DNA of 64,000 nt, from the NCBI GenBank assembly GCA_013823985.1, contig PNNB01000036.1, forward strand, positions 52,003 through 116,002. Reading direction: 5' to 3'. Under the pieces are notes generated by a model. It did not search any database and was not told the DNA's origin. It saw nothing but the letters and a program-made list of their open reading frames with translations. The position numbers and the translations under genes were made by a program. Each line of letters begins with the position of its first letter. The first letter of the stretch is position 1. This stretch comes from Sphingopyxis sp. Its GTDB lineage: Bacteria > Pseudomonadota > Alphaproteobacteria > Sphingomonadales > Sphingomonadaceae. Positions 27,835-35,495 of this stretch are shown here, piece by piece.

Positions 27835-29061
27835 GTGGGTGTGGAAAAGCGACTGGCGTGGATGATTTTGGGCGCTGTTGGCCTTGGCCTTGTCGCCGGC
27901 GGCCTGATCTTTACTTTTCTGCCAGCGTCGCAAGTTGCGACCGTCACCGATAATTTGTCCATCATCACCGATATTTTTCTGCGGCTGATCAAAATGATCA
28001 TCGCGCCTCTGGTTTTTGCAACGCTTGTCACCGGTATTGCCCATATGGGCGACTCCAGATCGCTGGGCCGGATCGGGCTTCGCACCATGTTGTGGTTTGT
28101 CGGTGCCAGCGCCGTATCGATCAGCCTTGGCTTGATTCTGGTCAACCTGTTTCAGCCTGGTGTCGACAGCGGCTTTGCATTGCCGACTGGTGACAGTGGA
28201 ATCGAAACCCGCGAATTCACTTACAAAAGTTTTTTGACCGAGCTTGTGCCGACATCAATCGTCGATGCCATGGCGTCGAACCAGATCCTGCAGATTGTGA
28301 TTTTCTCGCTGTTTTTCGGGGTCGCCCTCGCGGCGAGCGGCAAAGTGGGCGAGCCCCTGCTGAAGGGCATCGAAAGCCTGGTCGACATCATGCTGCGCAT
28401 CACCAATTACGTCATGCGCTTTGCGCCGATTGCCGTTTTCGCTGCGGTAACGTCGGTCATTGCCTCGAACGGCTTTGGCGTCCTCGCTGCATATGGCCTG
28501 TTTATTGGTGGCTTCTACGTCGGTCTGCTCATTCTGTGGCTTCTGCTGTTCGCCACTGGCGCCTTGGTTTTCGGACTTGCCAACAGCGTAGATCTGGCTC
28601 GCGCTGTCAAAGAACCCTTGGTGCTCGCTTTTTCCACCGCAAGCTCGGAAGCTGCCTACCCCAAGACGCTAAGTGCTTTGGAGCAATATGGCGTTCCCCG
28701 CCGTGTGGCGTCCTTTGTTCTGCCGCTTGGTTATTCGTTCAATCTCGACGGCTCGATGATGTATTGCAGCTTTGCGATTCTGTTCATCGCTCAAGCCTAC
28801 GGCATTGAGTTATCAGTGCTGGAACAGATCACCGCCCTGCTGTTGCTGATGGTGACGAGCAAAGGCATGGCCGGGGTTCCGCGCGCCTCGCTGGTGGTCA
28901 TCGCTTCAACACTTGGGTTTCTCGGTATACCGGAAGCAGGGCTTCTCTTGATACTCGGCATAGACCAATTCCTAGACATGGGAAGGTCAGCCACGAATGT
29001 GGTCGGTAATGCTGTGGCAACCACCGTTGTCGCTCGATGGGAAGGCGATCTAAAGCGATGA
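27835..29061 (+). CDS. Dicarboxylate/acidic amino acid:cation symporter (DAACS family)
   Basis: 408 residues from a GTG start (GTG 27841 is an alternative), with a G-rich ribosome site. The conserved parts of the glutamate/aspartate transporter fold are present: AFSTASSEAAYPKTL (HP1 serine loop), SFNLDGSMMYCSFAILFIAQAYG (TM7), SKGMAGVPRASLVV (HP2) and DMGRSATNVVGNAVATTVVA (TM8, with the Asp and Asn that contact substrate and sodium). It takes up aspartate, glutamate or C4-dicarboxylates across the inner membrane. The position after fecR and next to an aspartase fits uptake of aspartate released by the periplasmic hydrolases. The 125-base leader holds a 6-base inverted repeat (27753-27758 with 27778-27783). 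Confidence 0.88.
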   Translation: MGVEKRLAWMILGAVGLGLVAGGLIFTFLPASQVATVTDNLSIITDIFLRLIKMIIAPLVFATLVTGIAHMGDSRSLGRIGLRTMLWFVGASAVSISLGLILVNLFQPGVDSGFALPTGDSGIETREFTYKSFLTELVPTSIVDAMASNQILQIVIFSLFFGVALAASGKVGEPLLKGIESLVDIMLRITNYVMRFAPIAVFAAVTSVIASNGFGVLAAYGLFIGGFYVGLLILWLLLFATGALVFGLANSVDLARAVKEPLVLAFSTASSEAAYPKTLSALEQYGVPRRVASFVLPLGYSFNLDGSMMYCSFAILFIAQAYGIELSVLEQITALLLLMVTSKGMAGVPRASLVVIASTLGFLGIPEAGLLLILGIDQFLDMGRSATNVVGNAVATTVVARWEGDLKR

Positions 29062-29068
29062 AATTAAG

Positions 29069-29080
29069 TCCAAATTTGGA
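29069..29080. repeat. 12-base perfect palindrome TCCAAATTTGGA before lysR2
   Basis: An AT-rich perfect palindrome eight bases after the symporter stop codon and 44 bases before lysR2. Followed by TTTTAGTTT on the plus strand, so it could be a weak terminator, or an operator for the LysR protein. The corresponding place before lysR1 lacks it, so it may mark the cargo edge. Confidence 0.3.
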
Positions 29081-29124
29081 TTTTAGTTTGAAATAGTCGG
29101 GCATGATACGATGAACGATTTACA

Positions 29125-30033
29125 ATGAGTATCGAAATCCGCCATCTTCGGGCGGCAGTGGTTACAGCCGGGACGCAGAGTTTCTCGCGCGCGGCAAAGG
29201 TTCTAAGTGTCAAACAGTCGGCGCTTAGCCGCCGGGTTCAGGCGCTCGAACAGATGCTTGGTGTCCAATTGTTTGAGCGCACCAAGCGCGGAACCTTCGC
29301 AACCGAAAACGGCAAGGCATTCCTGACGGTCGCGGAGCGGATCGTCACCGATATCGACAACCTTTTGACCACGGCAAAGAACGTCAGTTATGGCGAGGAA
29401 GGCCGTCTTGCGATCGGTTTCAGCTCGTCGCTGATGACTGGCAATCTGCGTTTTGCGATCGGCGACTATATCTCGCGCTATCCCGATGTGCAGTTCGACG
29501 GCATCGAGGGCGGAACCGAAAAACTGTTTGCTGGACTTCAAGCCCACAGCGTCGATGCCGCCATTACGCCGATGGCGTTAAGCGAGCACGGCGTCGATAG
29601 ACGCGCCATTTGGACCGAGCGGTTGATGCTTGTTGTTCCCGATGTCCACCCCCTTGTCGAAGCCGATGCGATCCATTGGACCGATCTGCGCAGTGAAGTT
29701 TTCGTGTTGCCGACCGATGGTGTCGGGCCGGTCATTGCAAACGTCCTGAATTCAAAACTCGGCGCGCACGGCTATCGCGCTAACATCATTCTCCAGGACA
29801 CCAGCATCGAAAGCGTGATCAGCACTGTGACGATCGGGCGGTATGTCACCCTGACCACCGAGGCTTCGAATGGCGTGATCTGGCCAGGTCTCAAATTCCT
29901 CGAAATCGCGGACAATGGCGGTGCCGCCCGGCTCGATTTTGCGCTTTACTGGCGCCGCGACAACGAGAACCCAGCGCTCAAGAAATTCATCAAAATGCTT
30001 CAGGAGCGTTACCCGGTCCTTCAGGGCGAGTGA
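29125..30033 (+). CDS. LysR-family regulator, copy 2, of the complete trb module
   Basis: 302 residues, same length and nearly the same sequence as the protein at 9209-10117. The helix-turn-helix (SRAAKVLSVKQSALSRRVQ) is the least conserved spot between the copies, with LLH replaced by VLS just before the recognition helix. Convergent with, and overlapping by 13 bases, the DUF2274 gene. Presumed regulator of the transfer operon. Confidence 0.9.
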   Translation: MSIEIRHLRAAVVTAGTQSFSRAAKVLSVKQSALSRRVQALEQMLGVQLFERTKRGTFATENGKAFLTVAERIVTDIDNLLTTAKNVSYGEEGRLAIGFSSSLMTGNLRFAIGDYISRYPDVQFDGIEGGTEKLFAGLQAHSVDAAITPMALSEHGVDRRAIWTERLMLVVPDVHPLVEADAIHWTDLRSEVFVLPTDGVGPVIANVLNSKLGAHGYRANIILQDTSIESVISTVTIGRYVTLTTEASNGVIWPGLKFLEIADNGGAARLDFALYWRRDNENPALKKFIKMLQERYPVLQGE

Positions 30034-30248
30034 TTGCCTTTTCGGCTCTTGGCGAAACTCCGGTCGGTCGCCATGAACCGCTCGATCATTGCCGGGACCA
30101 GCCGCTCGGGCGTCGGTGCGCCCTTGGCCTCGCCACCACCCATCGCGGCGGCATAAGCGACAAGGTCGCGATGTAATCGGGAATTGAGTTCGATCGTCAG
30201 CCTGACCGGCTTCTCGTCGGCAAGATCGGCAAGTTTTAACCGGGTCAT
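30021..30248 (-). CDS. DUF2274 family protein, trb-linked, copy 2
   Basis: 75 residues, same pattern as copy 1 (LADEKPVRLTIELNSRLHRD ... MIERFMATDRSFAKSRK). Last gene of the complete trb operon, overlapping trbI by four bases. The ribbon-helix-helix-like N-terminus suggests DNA binding, but the function is not known. Confidence 0.8.
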   Translation of the reverse strand: MTRLKLADLADEKPVRLTIELNSRLHRDLVAYAAAMGGGEAKGAPTPERLVPAMIERFMATDRSFAKSRKGNHSP

Positions 30249-31429
30249 GGGGCGGCTCCCGTAGGCGAGAGGATCAGGTCGCGCGTGACGATGACCCGCA
30301 CTGGAAAACCGGGCCGGATTGTCAGCGTGGGACGCACACCAAGCTCACGGCTTACCACCTGCTCTCCGGCCCGACCGATGCTATCCTGCGAGCCCCGACG
30401 AACCGCGCGAGCGAGATCGCTGTCGCCACCACTCCCAAGCTCGCTGCCAACACCCAGTAATGTTGAGATCAGAGCCGCGCGCAACACGCCGCCCCAATGA
30501 AAATTCACGCTATCCTCAAGCCCGGCAAAGCCGGAAGCGTCACCCGCAGGCTGGCGTTCCAGAACAATCGAGCGGCCATCGGGCAGGATGAGCCGGTTCC
30601 AGGCAAGCAGCAAGCGCCGCTGGCCAGAGGTAACATCGGCATCATAGTCGCCGATCAACCGCGACCCTTGCGGAATGAGTAGGATGCGCCCGGTCTGGCT
30701 GTCATAGACTTGCTCGGTCACTTGCGCGGTGACCTGTCCGGGCAAATCAGAGCGGATGCCGGTAATCAGCGCTGCTGGGATTATGCTACCCGCTTGCAGG
30801 ATGTGCGTTCCGGCAGGCGATTCTAATCTGCTTAGCGACACAGTGCGGCGGTCGGCGGGACGGTCGAGAAAGCTGGGCCGTGGCTGTTCCGCAGCCGTTG
30901 CAGGCGATGCCGGAGACGCAGCTGCATCCGCCAGACCGTCAGCGAGCGACGGGCCTGCATTCGTCCCGCCACTTCCGCCAAAGAACACGCGGCTATCGCG
31001 CGCTGCACTTCGCTCTTGCAGCAGTCGCTGGCGCTCGGTGTCGGCAGCAGTTTGTGCCGCCGACGGCCCAGCGCGTGGCGGCGCACCGACCGGCGGCAAT
31101 GCAGCGACAGCGCCGCGTTCCTGTGCGGCCAAGATCGGCCCGCCAAGATCGCCGGGCAGCGGCGGCCCCAATTTAGGCACCTCACCGTAGTTGCGCGGGG
31201 CATCCGCCAACGCATCGGGCCGGGCGGCATTCTCGGTGTTGTAGAGTTCCTCGCGCTCCCGCTGGCCTTCAGGCAGCAGTGCATAGATCAGCGCACCCCC
31301 CACCAGCGCCAATCCAGCTGCACTCGCCAACCCAATCGCCTTGCGTGACAATCGCATGACGCGGGGTGGATCGCCGCGCAGCTTGACCGCGTCCTCGGGC
31401 GAGACGTTCTGAGCGGTTGCTTCGGTCAT
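30245..31429 (-). CDS. trbI: Conjugal transfer protein TrbI (VirB10-like), copy 2
   Basis: 394 residues. A membrane segment near residues 30-50 (IGLASAAGLALVGGALIYAL), a variable proline/alanine-rich linker, then the VirB10 domain with ILQAGSIIPAALITGIRSDL, GRILLIPQGSRLIGDYD and DSVNFHWGGVLRAALISTLL. It makes the envelope-spanning scaffold of the mating channel. It overlaps trbG and the DUF2274 gene by four bases each. The linker differs clearly from copy 1 while the C-terminal domain is well conserved. Confidence 0.93.
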   Translation of the reverse strand: MTEATAQNVSPEDAVKLRGDPPRVMRLSRKAIGLASAAGLALVGGALIYALLPEGQREREELYNTENAARPDALADAPRNYGEVPKLGPPLPGDLGGPILAAQERGAVAALPPVGAPPRAGPSAAQTAADTERQRLLQERSAARDSRVFFGGSGGTNAGPSLADGLADAAASPASPATAAEQPRPSFLDRPADRRTVSLSRLESPAGTHILQAGSIIPAALITGIRSDLPGQVTAQVTEQVYDSQTGRILLIPQGSRLIGDYDADVTSGQRRLLLAWNRLILPDGRSIVLERQPAGDASGFAGLEDSVNFHWGGVLRAALISTLLGVGSELGSGGDSDLARAVRRGSQDSIGRAGEQVVSRELGVRPTLTIRPGFPVRVIVTRDLILSPTGAAP

Positions 31430-32397
31430 GGAGCGGTCCTCCGGCGCTGGCTGCGGATTTCAACACGCTGCTGCGAACGGTGGTCGCCGAGGCGCAGCTC
31501 AGCACGGTCGAGCAGCCGGTCGACGATCATGAAGCGTCCTGATACGCGGTAATTGAGCAGTTCGGCCTGGTCGTCGTTGCCGAGCGCGAACAAGGGCGGC
31601 ATTTCGCCTTGCGCAACGCTCTCAGGAAATTCCACGAACGTCTGCCGACCGTCATCGAACACGCGAACGGGGCGCCAGTCGGGGCGGTCACCAGAGAGGC
31701 GATAGGCGAAATTGAGCGCATCGATTGGAATGTTGGCGGCGACCGGTTCAGCGCGCGCCTCAGCCTCCTGCGCCTGCCTGAGCGCAATTAGTTCGTCCTG
31801 CGGATAAGTCCACGAAACCGATGCCATATAGACCGACGGATTGGCGCGCAGCTCGATATGGTAAGTGCGCCGGTCGGTGTTGATGATCAGGTTGGTGGTG
31901 ATGTCCGAGCGGATCGGCTTCACCAGGATATGCACCCGTGCCGTTGGCCCACGTCCGCTGATCGTATCACCGATTAGCCAGCGCACGGTATCGCCGGCAG
32001 CTACTGGCCCAGTTCCGACAAGTTGCTCGCCTTCTTGCAGCGCGATATCGGTAACCTGGCCGGGCGACGCATAGACCTGATAGAGCGCGCCGGGGGTCCA
32101 GGCGTATTGCTGGATCGCGTTGAGGAACTGCTCGCCGATGGGCTGCACGCGCGCGGCGGCGTTTGCCGCTCCCACTCGTTCCCGGGGGGCGGAAGGCTGG
32201 GAGCGGCGCGCGGCGCGGGAGGGGTCTCGCCGCGTAAGGGGTTGAACTTGGGGCAGCGGGGCAGCGGGTTCGCCACTGACCGCCGGGATCGACGTGCTCA
32301 GCTGCGGGTTCGATTGCGCGGCTGCTGGACAGGCCGTTGTGCTGAGCAAGATCGGAATGAGCGTCGCCGCGAGGCGACCGGGGAGTGGATGAATCAT
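31426..32397 (-). CDS. trbG: Conjugal transfer protein TrbG (VirB9-like), copy 2
   Basis: 323 residues with a signal peptide (ATLIPILLSTTACPAAAQ). VirB9 features: EQFLNAIQQYAWTPGALYQV, PGQVTDIALQEGEQLVGTGP, TTNLIINTDRRTYHIELRA and FDDGRQTFVEFPE. Outer-membrane partner of TrbI. The operon arrangement is the same as in the truncated module. Confidence 0.93.
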   Translation of the reverse strand: MIHPLPGRLAATLIPILLSTTACPAAAQSNPQLSTSIPAVSGEPAAPLPQVQPLTRRDPSRAARRSQPSAPRERVGAANAAARVQPIGEQFLNAIQQYAWTPGALYQVYASPGQVTDIALQEGEQLVGTGPVAAGDTVRWLIGDTISGRGPTARVHILVKPIRSDITTNLIINTDRRTYHIELRANPSVYMASVSWTYPQDELIALRQAQEAEARAEPVAANIPIDALNFAYRLSGDRPDWRPVRVFDDGRQTFVEFPESVAQGEMPPLFALGNDDQAELLNYRVSGRFMIVDRLLDRAELRLGDHRSQQRVEIRSQRRRTAP

Positions 32398-33077
32398 GAG
32401 CCAAGTTCCTTCGACCAGTTGATGGCGTTGACGAAAATGCCGAGCGGGTTCTTGCGCAGGGCATCGGGGGTGCGCGGGGTCTGGACGGTAATCGTCAGGA
32501 TCGCGGTCCAGCGGCTGGTGTCGGCAAGGCTGCCGTCGCGGTAGCGGCGCTCGACCCAGGCCACACGAAAGCTGGTCGGGGATGCACGAATGACGCTGGT
32601 GACATCGACCCCAACCTGTTCGCGGCCGATCAGCGCGAAGGGATCGTTGGTCCGCGCATAGTCATTGAGGACCAACGCGCCGCGATCAGTCACAAAATCG
32701 TAGGCACGCAGCCAGTTTTGGCGGACAATGATCGGGTCGTCAGGAACGGCGCGGACCTGTTCAATGAACCGTGCCAGATGGAACGCGATCTGCGGATCGG
32801 TCGGATCATAGTCACTGACCGCTGGCGCAATGGCCTGCGCCTCACCGAACCGGTCGACCTGCACCACCCACGGGATGATCGAGCCTTGTGCGCCTTGCCA
32901 GACGATCCCGGCGGTCAAACAGGCTGACAGCCCCAGCGCCCCAAAGAAGGCATAGCGCCAGCTCTTTGCCTGCACCCGTGCCGAGCCGATGCGGTCATCC
33001 CAGACTTGGGCTGCTCGGCTGTAGGGCGTTTCGGGTTCGGGGGTCTTACCGTAGCGGATCGAGGGTCGCCTAAACAT
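32394..33077 (-). CDS. trbF: Conjugal transfer protein TrbF (VirB8-like), copy 2
   Basis: 227 residues from MFRRPSIRYG, matching the start of copy 1; the upstream extension of the frame is the trbL tail. One membrane segment (FFGALGLSACLTAGIVW) and a VirB8 periplasmic domain (FHLARFIEQVRAVPDDPIIV, AWVERRYRDGSLADTSRWTA). Inner-membrane assembly factor of the type IV secretion system. Confidence 0.93.
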   Translation of the reverse strand: MFRRPSIRYGKTPEPETPYSRAAQVWDDRIGSARVQAKSWRYAFFGALGLSACLTAGIVWQGAQGSIIPWVVQVDRFGEAQAIAPAVSDYDPTDPQIAFHLARFIEQVRAVPDDPIIVRQNWLRAYDFVTDRGALVLNDYARTNDPFALIGREQVGVDVTSVIRASPTSFRVAWVERRYRDGSLADTSRWTAILTITVQTPRTPDALRKNPLGIFVNAINWSKELGS

Positions 33078-33081
33078 CGGG

Positions 33082-34401
33082 TCAGTCCTTTTCTGAAGTA
33101 TCGACCGACGCGCCGCCGCCATGGCTGTCGCCGGATTTGAGGGTGTGAGCGGCGATGGTCGCACCATGTGAAATGGACTGCCGGTCCTTCATCGCCTTGG
33201 CCCAAGCAGGTTGTTCGGAACCGCTGTTCGGCGGCGATGCTGGTGGCGGCGTATTGGGGCCTGGCGTAATCGTGCCACCTGTCTTGGTGATCGCGCCCCT
33301 GCTGCCGTCACGGAATGATTGTTTTACGCTGTTACCAGCCGAGCGAAGTGGCGACGCGGCAGCGCTGGCGGCATATTCGCCGACCGCGCGCGCACCGCCC
33401 GCAACGGCTGCGCCGCCTGACTTGCCCGCGGAGCCGAGGGCATAGGCCATGCTGGCCCCGCCGGCGGCGCGCGACGTGCCGTGCGCGACATTGGATGCGG
33501 CGCTGGCGACGGCACCACCGGCGAGCTTGGCACCGGCAACAGCGCCTGCCGCTGCGCCGCCGGCGAGAAGTGCTGTGCCAGCGGCTGCTCCCGCACCGAG
33601 CTGCGGCCCGCCCGAGACGATGCCATTGGCGATGCCGGGACCGAAAATTCCGAGCCCGAGCAAGGCAAGGCTGGCCAGCACGATCGACAGCGCGTCCTCG
33701 ATGGTGGGTTCGCCCGCAATGGCGCTGGTGAATTCGGAGAAGATCGTCGAGCCGATGCCGACGATGACCGCGAGCACCAGCACCTTGATGCCCGACGAGA
33801 CGACATTGCCAAGCACGCGCTCGGCCATGAAGGCGGTCTTGCTGAACAGTCCGAACGGGATGAGCACGAACCCGCACAGCGTGGTCAGCTTGAACTCAAT
33901 GAGCGTGATGAACAGTTGGATCGAGAGGATGAAGAAGGCGATGATGACGATCGCCCAAGCGACCAGCAGGATGACGATCTGGAGGAAATTCTCGAAAAAG
34001 CTCACAAACCCCAGCAGCTCGGAGATCGACTCCAGCAGCGGGTAAGCGGCGTCAAGCCCGACCTGTGCGACGCGGCCCGGTTGCAGCAGTTCGGCAGCGG
34101 TAAAGCCCGTGCCACTCGCCTTCAAACCTAACCCGGCGAAGCTCTCGAAAACGATGCGCGCCAGGCTGTTCCAGTTGCCGATGATGTAGGCAAAGATGCC
34201 GACGAACAGCGTCTTCTTGACCAGCCGCGCGAGAATGTCGTCCTGCTCGCCCCATGACCAGAAGAGGGCGGCGAGCGTCACGTCGATGACGATCAACGTC
34301 GTCGCGATGAACGCGACCTCGCCACCCAGCAGGCCGAACCCGCTGTCGATATAGCGCGAGAAGATGTCGAGGAAGCGGTCGACGACGCCGGTGCCACCCA
34401 T
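33082..34401 (-). CDS. trbL: Conjugal transfer protein TrbL (VirB6-like), copy 2
   Basis: 439 residues from MGGTGVVDRFLDIF; the 96-codon upstream extension is the trbK shadow and is rejected. Polytopic N-terminal two thirds with LTTLCGFVLIPFGLFSKTAF, and a long low-complexity Ala/Gly/Ser tail with a stretch (YALGSAGKSGGAAVAGGARA) absent from copy 1. Polytopic channel component of the inner membrane. One base separates it from trbK. Confidence 0.9.
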   Translation of the reverse strand: MGGTGVVDRFLDIFSRYIDSGFGLLGGEVAFIATTLIVIDVTLAALFWSWGEQDDILARLVKKTLFVGIFAYIIGNWNSLARIVFESFAGLGLKASGTGFTAAELLQPGRVAQVGLDAAYPLLESISELLGFVSFFENFLQIVILLVAWAIVIIAFFILSIQLFITLIEFKLTTLCGFVLIPFGLFSKTAFMAERVLGNVVSSGIKVLVLAVIVGIGSTIFSEFTSAIAGEPTIEDALSIVLASLALLGLGIFGPGIANGIVSGGPQLGAGAAAGTALLAGGAAAGAVAGAKLAGGAVASAASNVAHGTSRAAGGASMAYALGSAGKSGGAAVAGGARAVGEYAASAAASPLRSAGNSVKQSFRDGSRGAITKTGGTITPGPNTPPPASPPNSGSEQPAWAKAMKDRQSISHGATIAAHTLKSGDSHGGGASVDTSEKD

Positions 34402-34402
34402 G

Positions 34403-34729
34403 TCAGCGATCCTTCGCTTTTGGGTTTGCGGGATCGCTGCCATTGTCCGGCGCATTTTCTTGGCGGGCTGCGTCGCGCTCGGCCTGACCCAGGAAACGTC
34501 GCCGCTCGGCGGCCCAGACTTCGGTGCAGATATCAACCGAGGCGGCTTCGAGACCAAGTTCGGCGCAATAAGCGAGGGTCGCCTTTGCACCGTCGCCACT
34601 CTCATCGGGCACCGTGACGATCTCGGCCTGCGGTGGCGCAGGCTCCTCGCGCAATTCGAGCGCCGCCATAGTGATGGCAATCGCCACAAATGCGCCAGCG
34701 CCGACCCGCGCGAAGAGCTTGCTGTTCAT
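34403..34729 (-). CDS. trbK: Putative entry-exclusion protein TrbK-alt, copy 2
   Basis: 108 residues: N-terminal anchor (ARVGAGAFVAIAITMAALEL), then a short domain with cysteines in LAYCAELG and DICTEVWAAERRRFL. It corresponds in place and pattern to 14473-14847 but is strongly diverged, unlike the flanking trb genes, as expected for an exclusion determinant. Confidence 0.7.
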   Translation of the reverse strand: MNSKLFARVGAGAFVAIAITMAALELREEPAPPQAEIVTVPDESGDGAKATLAYCAELGLEAASVDICTEVWAAERRRFLGQAERDAARQENAPDNGSDPANPKAKDR

Positions 34730-34732
34730 CGC

Positions 34733-35491
34733 TCAGTTCCCGAACAGCCGGGCGTTGCCCGGAACATAGGGACGACGGTCACTGAGGAAGCGGCGCATTT
34801 GCTCTCGCGCCTGTGCCTGAGCGGCGGCGCGCTGCGCGGCGTCGAGCGATTGCGCACGGCCGAGCGCGGCAACGGTGGCCGTGAGGTCGGCGAGCTGCTG
34901 TGCCTGCACGGCGAGAAGCTGGTTGCCCGCTTGGGTCGCCTGCAAGGCACCCGTGGCCGACTGGCTGGCTCCGACCAGGCTGTCGATGGATTGCCGAGCA
35001 CCTTCGATATTGCCGACAACGCCGGCTTGAACGCGCATGGCGTCCTCGAAGGCACCGACGCTGTTCTGCCAGCGCGCTTCGGCCCCTTGCACCAGCATCC
35101 GCTGCGGCCCGGTCATCGACAAGCTGCGATAATTGCGCTGGAACTCGGTTTCGATCTGGCGGACGTCATAGGCGACGCGCTGGGCCTGGCCCAAAAGCTG
35201 CTGCGTTTGCCGAATTTGCGCCTGCAATGGCTCAAGCACAGTCAGCGGCAGCGACTGCAAATTGCGCGCTTCGTTGACCAGCGAGGTTGCCTGGTTCTGC
35301 AATTGCCGGATCTGATTGTTGATCTGCTCGAGCGTGCGTGCGGCAGTCATGATGTTCTGTGCATAGTTGCGTGGATCGTGCACGATCCCGCCGATCTGCG
35401 CGCTTGCGGCGGTCGGCATGACAGCGCTGACGCTGATCGACAGGATAGCTGCACCGGCAGCGAGCATCGAGAACAACTTACGGGACTTCAT
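34733..35491 (-). CDS. trbJ: Conjugal transfer protein TrbJ (VirB5-like), copy 2
   Basis: 252 residues from MKSRKLFSML; GGAG overlaps the trbE stop codon as in copy 1. The signal peptide ends TAASAQ, followed by IGGIVHDPRNYAQNIM and long amphipathic helices (AARTLEQINNQIRQLQNQA). Minor pilin/pilus tip protein of the mating system. Confidence 0.9.
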   Translation of the reverse strand: MKSRKLFSMLAAGAAILSISVSAVMPTAASAQIGGIVHDPRNYAQNIMTAARTLEQINNQIRQLQNQATSLVNEARNLQSLPLTVLEPLQAQIRQTQQLLGQAQRVAYDVRQIETEFQRNYRSLSMTGPQRMLVQGAEARWQNSVGAFEDAMRVQAGVVGNIEGARQSIDSLVGASQSATGALQATQAGNQLLAVQAQQLADLTATVAALGRAQSLDAAQRAAAQAQAREQMRRFLSDRRPYVPGNARLFGN

Positions 35492-35495
35492 GGCA

